NCBI RefSeq assembly: GCF_001112925.1 | Contig: NZ_CPYD01000004.1 | Location: 62,001-126,000 of the forward strand | DNA: 64,000 nucleotides | Direction: 5' to 3' | Origin: Yersinia nurmii | GTDB taxonomy: Bacteria; Pseudomonadota; Gammaproteobacteria; Enterobacterales; Enterobacteriaceae | In this document: positions 56,757 through 64,000 of the stretch, one piece after another | How positions within the stretch are numbered: the first letter of the stretch is position 1 | Layout of the letters: every line of letters starts with the position of its first letter | Translations under genes and position numbers: made by a program | The notes under the pieces: model-generated | What the model was told of the DNA's origin: nothing | Seen by the model: the letters and a program-made list of their open reading frames with translations, nothing else | The model's database searches: none

Positions 56757-59132
56757 ATGATCGAATCAATTAGTCTCTCCAACATCGCCACCTACCGCCC
56801 TGACAAATCAGAAATTATTAATCTAAAAAAGATCAACTTCATTTATGGAGCAAATGGAGCGGGGAAGACCACAATCAGTCGGCTTATTGAAAAACCTAGC
56901 CTCTCAGTAGACTCTAGTATTACTTGGCTCAGAAATATGCCAGTGCCAGCAATGGTCTATAACAACGACTTCATCACTGCCAACTTCTCAGAATCCAAAG
57001 AATTTCAGGGAGTATTTACACTCGGCAAGGCTGAGAAAATTCAGCTCGACCGCCTCAAAGACCTTAAAGATGAAAGAAAGCGCCATGAACAGTTGAGGGC
57101 CAAGTTAATCATCTCTCTTGATGGTGAGGATGGAAAACCAGGAAAGCAAGCTGAGTTGGTTTCTTTAGAAGCAAAGTTAGTTGGCCGATGCTGGGAACAG
57201 AAAGTAAAGCATGACGAGTATTTCAAGGGTGCATTTACTGGGTTAAGGAATAATAAGGAAGCATTCAAAGCAAGGGTCCTTCAAGAACATGAGAATAACA
57301 AATTCACCTCAGTTGATTTGGTTGATCTCAAGGCTAGAGCGGCGGTTTTATATGGCGACCAACCCTCGAGAATAGATCCTGTTCCAACCTTGGATTTATC
57401 ACGGCTGATAGCATTCGAGAAAAGTTCGATTCTGGTTAAAAAGGTGGTAGGTAAAGACGATGTCAATATATCCGCGATTATTCAGCGGTTAGGTAATAGC
57501 GACTGGGTTCGGCAGGGTATGAAATTTCTGGAGCATACGGATGAACAATGTCCGTTCTGTCAGCAGGCTCTGCCCCACGACTTCGATAAGGAACTTTCTG
57601 ACTACTTCGATGAGACTTTTGAGGCAGATTCGAAGGCGGTCTCCACACTGCGTAATAATTACTTCCAAATTGCTGAGGATCTTTTGGCTCAGGCACATGT
57701 TTTGTTAGCTTTGGATTGCACTGAACTGGACAAGGAAAAACTCAATCCTAAGATTCAAGCGCTGGATGCTGTTGTTCTTGTCAATAAAGGGCGGATGGAC
57801 AATAAAGTTACCACTCCAAGCACTGAGGTATTTCTTGAGGGTCTGGAGGATATTCAGGCAGATATTACTGATATTGTTAATGCGGCGAACGTAAAAATAA
57901 ACGCACAAAATAGCCTAGTAGCAAGCTTCACTGCTGAGCAGCGCAGGCTCACCGGTGAAGTGTGGAAATATATTGTCGATGTCGAGCTAAAGAATACCTT
58001 GATTGATTACACTTCTGAGAAGGATAAGTTACAAAAATCCATTTCGGGTATCACATTGAGCCGGGATAAGGCCACGGAAAGTATTAATGCTACTGACGTC
58101 GATATCGATAAGATTGAGGTGGAACTTACTAGTGTAAAACCTACAGTAATTGCTATAAATAAAATTTTGAAGAATTTTGGCTTTCTCAGCTTTTCTCTAG
58201 ATCCTGCATGTGTAGATAACTCCTATAGAATTATCCGAGCGGATGGGAGGGATGCCAAGAAAACATTGAGCGAGGGCGAGAAGACCTTCGTAACGTTCCT
58301 TTATTTCTACCACCTGCTGAGAGGAAGTATTACGACGTCCGGTATCACCACCGATCGGATCGTGGTCATCGATGACCCTGTTTCTAGTCTTGATAGTGAT
58401 GTGTTGTTTATCGTTAGTAGCTTGATCAAAGAGCTCTTCGCTGAGGTTAGAAAGAGTGGTAGCCATCTTAAACAAGTTGTGGTGCTTACCCATAATGTGC
58501 ATTTCCATAAAGAGGTCTCGTACGATCAGCGCCGGAAGACCAATACATCTCTTGCAGACGAGACATTTTGGATTGTCCGAAAACCTGATGAGTATTCGGT
58601 AATTGAGTTCCATTCAAGTAATCCAATCAGGAATTCTTATCAACTACTCTGGGCGGAGCTGAAAAAAACACCGGTGCCAGTCCTTACGTTGCAGAACACC
58701 ATGCGACGGATTTTGGAGAACTATTTCAAGATTTTGGGTGGTGTCGATACGTACCATCTGGTAGACAAGTTTGAAGGTATTGAAAAGATACAATGCCAGT
58801 CTTTGATGAGTTGGGTGAATGATGGATCGCATTACGCTCCGGATGAGCTCTATGTGGCCATTAGTGACAATATGGCAGCAAGCTATCTGAAAATTTTCTT
58901 CAAGATATTCAAAGCGGCACAACATGATGCACATTACAGAATGATGATGGGCGATTCATATGTTGATCTAGATCCTGAGGGGACCTCAGAGCTGCCGGCA
59001 ATGACAGATGTTGACGAAGAGGGGGACGGTGTACTTGATGATGCCGATGTAGTAGAGGCATCAGCCCCAGTACCGACTGTACTCAAGTCTGAGATTAAGC
59101 AGCCCAGATTCGATCAGGATATGCCGTTTTGA
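56757..59132 (+). CDS. SMC-like AAA_13 ATPase with zinc-hook-like CPFC and SSB-like C-tip
   Basis: The 791-residue protein has a split ABC ATPase: Walker A GANGAGKTT (31-39), a long helical middle with C265-P-F-C268 resembling a zinc hook, signature LSEGEK (504-509), Walker B IVVIDD (535-540) followed by PVSSLDSD, and His switch THN (578-580). This is the AAA_13 family, which includes the anticodon nucleases PrrC and RloC and many defence ATPases. After 600 it has the family C-terminal region (MRRILENYFKILGG, SLMSWVNDGSHYAPDELY), an acidic linker, and the end FDQDMPF, very like the SSB C-tip. I see no clear PrrC-type nuclease triad. Likely phage-borne antiviral cargo, by context. Confidence 0.82.
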   Translation: MIESISLSNIATYRPDKSEIINLKKINFIYGANGAGKTTISRLIEKPSLSVDSSITWLRNMPVPAMVYNNDFITANFSESKEFQGVFTLGKAEKIQLDRLKDLKDERKRHEQLRAKLIISLDGEDGKPGKQAELVSLEAKLVGRCWEQKVKHDEYFKGAFTGLRNNKEAFKARVLQEHENNKFTSVDLVDLKARAAVLYGDQPSRIDPVPTLDLSRLIAFEKSSILVKKVVGKDDVNISAIIQRLGNSDWVRQGMKFLEHTDEQCPFCQQALPHDFDKELSDYFDETFEADSKAVSTLRNNYFQIAEDLLAQAHVLLALDCTELDKEKLNPKIQALDAVVLVNKGRMDNKVTTPSTEVFLEGLEDIQADITDIVNAANVKINAQNSLVASFTAEQRRLTGEVWKYIVDVELKNTLIDYTSEKDKLQKSISGITLSRDKATESINATDVDIDKIEVELTSVKPTVIAINKILKNFGFLSFSLDPACVDNSYRIIRADGRDAKKTLSEGEKTFVTFLYFYHLLRGSITTSGITTDRIVVIDDPVSSLDSDVLFIVSSLIKELFAEVRKSGSHLKQVVVLTHNVHFHKEVSYDQRRKTNTSLADETFWIVRKPDEYSVIEFHSSNPIRNSYQLLWAELKKTPVPVLTLQNTMRRILENYFKILGGVDTYHLVDKFEGIEKIQCQSLMSWVNDGSHYAPDELYVAISDNMAASYLKIFFKIFKAAQHDAHYRMMMGDSYVDLDPEGTSELPAMTDVDEEGDGVLDDADVVEASAPVPTVLKSEIKQPRFDQDMPF

Positions 59133-59476
59133 AGCCTTCCTCTTACGAGCGCATCCATGAGAAAATCCATCGACTAGGTCAGGTTCTATTCTAAGTATCC
59201 GAACGAGCAAGCGAAATGAATACTCTCCTTTAAATAATATACCTGTATTAGCAACGTCTGCTTCTGGCGCGGAGCCGAACGTCAGATTTGATTACATCTT
59301 GAACAGCAAGGGCGTCAGATTAAGAACGAGTTAGTACATCTGATTCTTTCTGAGTATTAAATTTAGTTTGATTACTGTGACTACCACTCCCACAACAACC
59401 CAAACTAACCAGCCATCGTGTTTGGTAACTTACTGATTTTACGTAAGTGATTGATTTCCATAATGCTGTGAGAGTT
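59133..59476. other. Gap before the right repeat, no gene seen
   Basis: These 344 bases between the ATPase stop and attR contain no supported frame and no recognisable remnant. Confidence 0.5.
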
Positions 59477-59598
59477 TTTAAAATCCCTCGGCTTATGGCT
59501 GTGCGGGTTCAAGTCTCGCACCGGACACTATGGAAAATTATATAAGTAAAACAAAGCAGTATGAGTATGTCGTTAACCGCCGAGAGGCGGTTTTTTTG
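59477..59598 (+). repeat. Right 122-base direct repeat (attR)
   Basis: A copy of the tRNA-Leu 3' half, encoded CCA region and terminator. Its T-arm and acceptor differ at about four positions (for example CTCGCACCGGACACTA), so it cannot form a functional tRNA end. It marks the right edge of the prophage remnant. Confidence 0.88.
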
Positions 59599-59649
59599 AG
59601 TCTGAACGCGGCCTCCTAACATCCATTCTTAATGTCCATTTCCCTATTA

Positions 59650-59775
59650 TTAGGACAATAAGTAATTAGAGTTTTCCAGCTGTTTTCGATATTCTGTCGG
59701 TGGTAAATTCCCCAGATTTTCGTGAGTCCGTTCATGGTTAAAATCTTGCTGCCAAAGCCAGGCTATTTCTCTCAC
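59650..59775 (-). pseudogene. IS3-family OrfB C-terminal fragment
   Basis: The minus strand reads REIAWLWQQDFNHERTHENL then GNLPPTEYRKQLENSNYLLS and a stop, the YN..RPH..LG.L.P.EYR ending of an IS3-group transposase. Only 42 codons remain, directly outside attR. It is a different element from the fragment at 40.8 kb. Confidence 0.75.
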
Positions 59776-59904
59776 CTAAATCATCGAATCAAATAAAAAT
59801 CCATTTATTTAACCCTTGTATGATAGATTCTGACCGTATGCAGTATTGTAATCGTCCACTATCTCTAAAAAAATTCGCTAGCAGTCATTAGTCTTATTCC
59901 TTTC

Positions 59905-60221
59905 TTAGTTAAACCAGTGATAAAGTCTGCATCCATATATAAAGAATCTCTGTAGGTCTGGTTCAAGTCTATATCCGAATAGGGTATTTAATGAAACTGA
60001 TATATCTACAGTGGAGTAAAGTACGTCTGCATCGGATTCATCTATATTGAGCAGTTGTTTTGCTAGGCCACGATACACAAATCTCACCGGGCCGACATAA
60101 TCCTCATGATACTGAAGAGAATAACCATTCTCAATAGTGTTATTAAAACCATGAGCTCGCATCAACCCGCCAGTTGGACCAATTTCAATTAGTCCAAGGC
60201 CAGCCACAGTTATGGCGTGTG
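59905..60221 (-). pseudogene. DUF4225-like protein C-terminal remnant
   Basis: An open frame of about 105 codons reads AITVAGLGLIEIGPTGGLMR, YVGPVRFVYRGLAKQLL, ADVLYSTVDISVSLNTLFGY and LEPDLQRFFIYG. The RG..LL...ADL.Y...D...S..G pattern recalls DUF4225 proteins of enterobacteria. The 5' end is fused abruptly to an IS6 transposase fragment, so the gene has lost its start. Family call is tentative. Confidence 0.48.
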
Positions 60222-60352
60222 GAGTGGTCAACGATAATACCGCATTCCGCCATCATTGCTTCTAGGTCACGCAAACTGAGCGAATATGCATGATACCAGT
60301 GAACACATTGGGCGATAATATCAACAAGGATAATGAAGTCGTTTGAAGGCAT
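60222..60352 (-). pseudogene. IS6-family transposase N-terminal fragment
   Basis: From ATG 60352 the minus strand reads IIAQCVHWYHAYSLSLRDLE then AMMAECGIIVDHST, the N-terminus of IS6/IS26-type transposases (CVRWY.AY.LSYRDLEEMM AERGI.VDHST). Homology stops at about 60222, where the DUF4225-like remnant starts. Confidence 0.75.
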
Positions 60353-60467
60353 TTCAGGTCAGAGACATGCTCAGGTAACGTCGTAAAAAAATAGCATGTT
60401 ACCCGGCGATGGTTTAATGCGACAGAGCCCTCCCTATTGTTGATTCCCCCTTTTGCAGCTTGCTTAC

Positions 60468-60494
60468 TCAAGTTTAACCAGTATGTGCCGATAA
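60468..60494 (+). promoter_or_regulatory. Strong sigma-28 (FliA) promoter candidate of a two-gene operon
   Basis: TCAAGTTT, 11 bases, GCCGATAA matches the full FliA consensus TAAAGTTT-N11-GCCGATAA at 15 of 16 positions, better than some of the flagellin promoters in this window at the -35 side. It points at the gene starting at 60575, with a leader of about 75 bases. Confidence 0.75.
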
Positions 60495-60574
60495 CTTCTT
60501 ATTTATACGAAGTACCCTACAAACCAGAATGATCTAACCTAAAAACCTTATGAAAAATTTTGCGGAGTCGTAAA

Positions 60575-60790
60575 GTGGGATTTTGGAGTGTAACAGGAAA
60601 AATTGTTAAAGGAGTTGCTACTGCATTAGATGCCCAAGCAAATAAGCTACAGGCCATTAAAATGCGCTTGGAAAGCAAGGACAGTGCGGAATTGAAACGC
60701 ATGATCAAATCAGAGGGATTCTTCAGTTCAGCGAGCGATTGTGAAAAAAGCATGGCTATGAAGATTCTAAGAGAACGTGGTGATATATAA
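60575..60790 (+). CDS. Hypothetical 71-residue protein, candidate flagellar-regulon member
   Basis: GTG 60575 lies seven bases after GGAG and encodes a small, basic, mostly helical soluble protein (GFWSVTGKIVKGVATALDAQ, NKLQAIKMRLESKD, SAELKRMIKSEGFF) with no signal peptide and one cysteine. The frame is open five codons further upstream to a TTG. I recognise no family. It is followed 11 bases later by a zinc-ribbon gene and preceded by a sigma-28-type promoter, suggesting co-expression with motility genes. Confidence 0.66.
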   Translation: MGFWSVTGKIVKGVATALDAQANKLQAIKMRLESKDSAELKRMIKSEGFFSSASDCEKSMAMKILRERGDI

Positions 60791-60801
60791 AGGAGATTAA
60801 A

Positions 60802-60960
60802 ATGGCAGGTACAATAAACCTTTCTCATACATGCCCTAATTGCAAACAGACTACTGCAAATACGGCTAGTGAGTTGCAAAGTCTCTTCGGGTTTAGAACA
60901 ATCCCCGCAGGCGCAACGAATCAAAGCTGGTGCCGGAAATGCCGATCAAGTAAAAAATAG
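60802..60960 (+). CDS. Zinc-ribbon mini-protein (52 residues)
   Basis: ATG 60802 follows a strong AGGAGATTAA site. The product has two CxxC knuckles, CPNC (residues 10-13) and CRKC (about 44-47), spaced like a zinc ribbon, with a linker (ASELQSLFGFRTIPAGATNQ) between. It lacks a signal peptide, so it is cytosolic. It is the second gene of the operon behind the sigma-28 candidate. Family unknown; a partner role with the 71-residue protein is inferred from spacing. Confidence 0.7.
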   Translation: MAGTINLSHTCPNCKQTTANTASELQSLFGFRTIPAGATNQSWCRKCRSSKK

Positions 60961-60976
60961 CTGTAGCTCTTACTAA

Positions 60977-61006
60977 GGGCTAGCGTTGACTTTAGCTAGC
61001 TCTTTT
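60977..61006 (+). terminator. Terminator of the two-gene operon
   Basis: GGGCTAGC and GCTAGCTC form an 8-pair stem (one wobble) with a 10-base loop, followed by TTTT. Confidence 0.65.
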
Positions 61007-61209
61007 ACAGAACTAAACGAAATTTAAGTTGCCAGTCAATATTGTGGCAGAAACGGATATTACTATTATCATGCAATACTAAGATTCGCCCTTATCTTTC
61101 TATTTAGCAAGACTCAAACAGTATTCAAGTTTTGATTTTAGAGAACTATGCCTATTTTTATCAAAAAACCTCAGCCTCTTGATATTTTAGAATTACGCTC
61201 AGTCATTGA

Positions 61210-61243
61210 GCGATTCATACATCAATCGTGATGTATGAATCGC
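61210..61243. repeat. Perfect 15-base inverted repeat with 4-base centre
   Basis: GCGATTCATACATCA, ATCG, TGATGTATGAATCGC. The right arm runs straight into GCCACGGGTT, which resembles an IS3-group left end and precedes the orfA remnant. Two outward-facing IS ends separated by 4 bases would look like an IS3 circle junction; a plain hairpin is the alternative. Confidence 0.7.
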
Positions 61244-61291
61244 CACGGGTTCAACCGACACCTCAGAGTTATTTAAGATGGCTTAAAGAGC

Positions 61292-61580
61292 GGTAAGCAT
61301 TATCCCGAAGAGTCTAACATTGCAGTGGTAAAACAGGTTGTTGATCGCGGTCATTCTCTTTCCAGCGTGGCTGTACGGCTTGATATCAACCCCCACAGCC
61401 TTTTATGCCTAGATTAAATGGCTGGTCTGTTCGTTTGCCTTACCGGATTTTGGATGTTCACCCGCGTGGATTTTATGGTTATCGCAAGATCCATCTCGAC
61501 TTGCGTGATACCGGGCAACAGTACGGTGTGGACAGAGTCTGGAGACGAATGAGAAGTGTAGGGAAAAACTCAGGTAGAAT
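61292..61580 (+). pseudogene. IS3-family orfA and orfB 5' remnant
   Basis: One frame reads GKHYPEESNIAVVKQVVDRG and HSLSSVAVRLDINPHSL (orfA helix-turn-helix) to a stop at 61417. Another frame from 61405 reads RILDVHPRGFYGYRKIHLDL and RDTGQQYGVDRVWRRMR (orfB N-terminal region). The middle of orfA and most of orfB are deleted, and the homology fades after about 61575. Confidence 0.78.
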
Positions 61581-61753
61581 ACCGAAGCCCACGGGCACTA
61601 TAGTAGCCACTATACCAGCACGAATTTCAGACAGTTTCTGTGGAGATATCAAATAAAGCAAAGCCGTGGCCAATTTTGCTTGACCATTACATGTGGATGT
61701 CAGCAGTATGCAAGCACAGGCATGAGATGATAATTCCAAGAGGGTAATAGATA

Positions 61754-61969
61754 ATGTCATCAGCCAACTCAACAATTAAAAAAATCTTAGTCGATTTTCT
61801 ATATTATCTTTCTTATATGGCGGCAAATGCCGTTGCTCTGATCGCAATAGTATTGATGGTTGCATCATTTTTCTATTTTGAACATTGGTATATCGCCATA
61901 TTAGCTTGCTTGGGTATTTTTACGAGTTACCATTTTATATTGTATTTATTCCCGCAAAGGCCAGATTAA
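61754..61969 (+). CDS. Hypothetical small membrane protein (71 residues)
   Basis: The frame starts 9 bases after GAGGG and encodes two hydrophobic helices (AANAVALIAIVLMVASFFYF and YIAILACLGIFTSYHFILYL) after a short polar N-terminus (SSANSTIKK). No family recognised. It lies among IS scraps, so it may be cargo or chance, though the ribosome site favours a gene. Confidence 0.5.
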   Translation: MSSANSTIKKILVDFLYYLSYMAANAVALIAIVLMVASFFYFEHWYIAILACLGIFTSYHFILYLFPQRPD

Positions 61970-63218
<1,249 letters not shown>

Positions 63219-63758
63219 ATGACAAAACTCACCTTACAAGAGCAGATGCTCAAAGCTGGATTAGTCACCAGCAAAAAAATGGCCAAAGTCCAAAAAATGG
63301 CTAAAAAATCGCGGGTACAAGCCCGTGAGGCAAGAGAGGCTGTGGAAGAAAATAAAAAAGCACAGCTTGAGCGCGATAAGCAGCTAAGCGAACAACAGAA
63401 ACAAGCGGCTTTATCTAAAGAGCATAAAGCTCAGGTGAAACAGCTCATTGAAATGAATAGAATCAATATATCAAAAGGCAATATTGATTTTAACTTCACA
63501 GATAATAACTTAATTAAAAAGATAGCTGTGGATAAGCTGACTCAATCTCAGTTGATCAGTGGTCGTTTGGCTATTGCTCGTTTGGTTGCTGATAACAGTG
63601 ATGAGAGGGAATATGCGATTATTCCTGCGAGCGTAGCCGATAAAATTGCGCAGCGAGATGCGAGCAGTATTGTATTAAATAGCGCGCTGAGTCAGGAAGA
63701 GCAGGACGAAGAAGATCCCTATGCTGATTTTAAAGTCCCAGACGATCTGATGTGGTAA
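63219..63758 (+). CDS. yaiL: YaiL family nucleoprotein (DUF2058)
   Basis: The 179-residue protein equals E. coli YaiL in length and is highly conserved: KLTLQEQMLKAGLVTSKKMA, KKSRVQAREAREAVEENKKA, then a coiled, charged stretch, IIPASVADKIAQRDASSIVL and the acidic end EEDPYADFKVPDDLMW. It is highly charged and helical. It has been called a nucleoprotein or polynucleotide enzyme, but its activity is unproved. It marks the return to core genome after the remnant zone. Confidence 0.94.
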   Translation: MTKLTLQEQMLKAGLVTSKKMAKVQKMAKKSRVQAREAREAVEENKKAQLERDKQLSEQQKQAALSKEHKAQVKQLIEMNRINISKGNIDFNFTDNNLIKKIAVDKLTQSQLISGRLAIARLVADNSDEREYAIIPASVADKIAQRDASSIVLNSALSQEEQDEEDPYADFKVPDDLMW

Positions 63759-63783
63759 TAGATGCTTTGACGATCCCGACATA

Positions 63784-63807
63784 TGAAAAGTCCTAAAGGG
63801 CTTTTCA
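63784..63807 (+). terminator. Terminator of yaiL
   Basis: TGAAAAGTCC and GGGCTTTTCA pair around TAAA with one T-G wobble, followed by TT. Confidence 0.75.
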
Positions 63808-63909
63808 TTAAGGTTTCATGTTCAATCCGATCATCTGTACTTTAGCGCCATACTCAGTGCCTTCGCGGTGGCATCATTATAGATATTTTCGCTATCAGAA
63901 CGGGCTAGT

Positions 63910-64000
63910 ATGACGAGCTTTGATCAACTTTTGGCTGATGGGATGGACGAAATGCAACTCACTCGCGTGCAGCATCAGTCGCGCTGTCTGTTCGGCGCCG
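63910..64000 (+). CDS. Start of an unidentified gene, cut by the window end
   Basis: ATG 63910 follows a GGG-containing site and opens 30 codons (MTSFDQLLADGMDEMQLTRV...) to the last base. Composition looks coding and soluble. Too little is present to name a family. Confidence 0.5.
   Translation, partial: MTSFDQLLADGMDEMQLTRVQHQSRCLFGA

Larger units (their letters stand above)
50350..59598. mobile_element. Decayed P2-like prophage integrated in tRNA-Leu(TAA)
   Basis: The 9.2-kb element lies between 122-base direct repeats. Gene order follows a reversed P2 prophage: V, R and lysC fragments (minus), Q fragment (plus), accessory locus (fumC-like scrap and mddA), early genes (DUF5347, fil-like, cII-like, cox-like; minus), then cI-like, a small secreted protein and int (plus), an AAA_13 ATPase, and the right repeat. 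Nearly all head and tail genes are missing. With int and cox apparently intact but the repressor broken, the element is probably fixed as cargo. Confidence 0.87.

Noticed and set aside
60489-60511. loxP-like string (ATAACTTC ... TATACGAAGT)
   Set aside because: Only parts of the arms match, the spacing is wrong and no Cre-like recombinase is present. The left part is better explained as the -10 box of a sigma-28 promoter.

Overview
The window is chromosomal DNA of an enterobacterium. Gene content, protein-level similarity and a moderate GC content point to Yersiniaceae, most likely Yersinia or a near relative; this is an inference from remembered protein families, not from a search. Most of the first 50 kb is core genome. 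The last 14 kb is accessory DNA, a graveyard of phage and IS remnants, before core sequence resumes at yaiL.

Layout. 1-10.3 kb: fliE, an OsmE-like lipoprotein, a Serratia-nuclease homologue carrying a lipobox, a Kch-type potassium channel, a large HD-GYP c-di-GMP phosphodiesterase, an AraC regulator, and the leftward fliD-fliS-fliT operon. 10.5-18.5 kb: four tandem flagellin genes, each with its own near-perfect sigma-28 promoter and terminator, then the flagellin lysine methylase gene fliB, the sigma-28 gene fliA, and fliZ. 18.6-21.9 kb: D-cysteine desulfhydrase and the cystine ABC transporter (dcyD, tcyJ, tcyL, tcyN). 22.3-28.3 kb: divergent putA and putP with PutA-box motifs between them. 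28.4-31.9 kb: efeUOB behind two Fur-box-like sites. 32.4-36.4 kb: a CvaA/CvaB-like type I exporter with a C39 peptidase domain, preceded by a small gene for a proline-rich peptide with a microcin-V-like leader. 36.5-46.1 kb: wrbA, an XRE/2TM regulator, cycA, tRNA-Lys(CTT), an IS3 scrap, amyA, an SDR enzyme, glpM and yecF. 46.9-50.4 kb: uvrY-uvrC, pgsA, and tRNA-Gly, -Cys and -Leu(TAA).

50.35-59.6 kb is a decayed P2-like prophage bounded by 122-base direct repeats that carry the tRNA-Leu 3' end and its terminator. It keeps an intact integrase, a cox-like gene and other early genes. The cI-type repressor has an in-frame stop, the cII-type gene is broken, and only shreds of V, R, lysC and Q remain of the late genes. 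Two intact cargo genes survive: an mddA-like methyltransferase where P2 carries tin/old, and an SMC-like AAA_13 ATPase between int and the right repeat whose C-terminus resembles the SSB C-tip.

59.65-62.8 kb holds broken IS3, IS6, DUF4225-like and aldo/keto-reductase fragments around an intact two-gene operon. That operon encodes a 71-residue protein and a 52-residue zinc-ribbon protein, and sits behind a 15/16 match to the sigma-28 consensus. If the promoter is real, these are unrecognised members of the flagellar regulon driven by the fliA in this same window. The exported proline-rich peptide, this orphan sigma-28 operon and the AAA_13 protein are the best candidates for undescribed biology.
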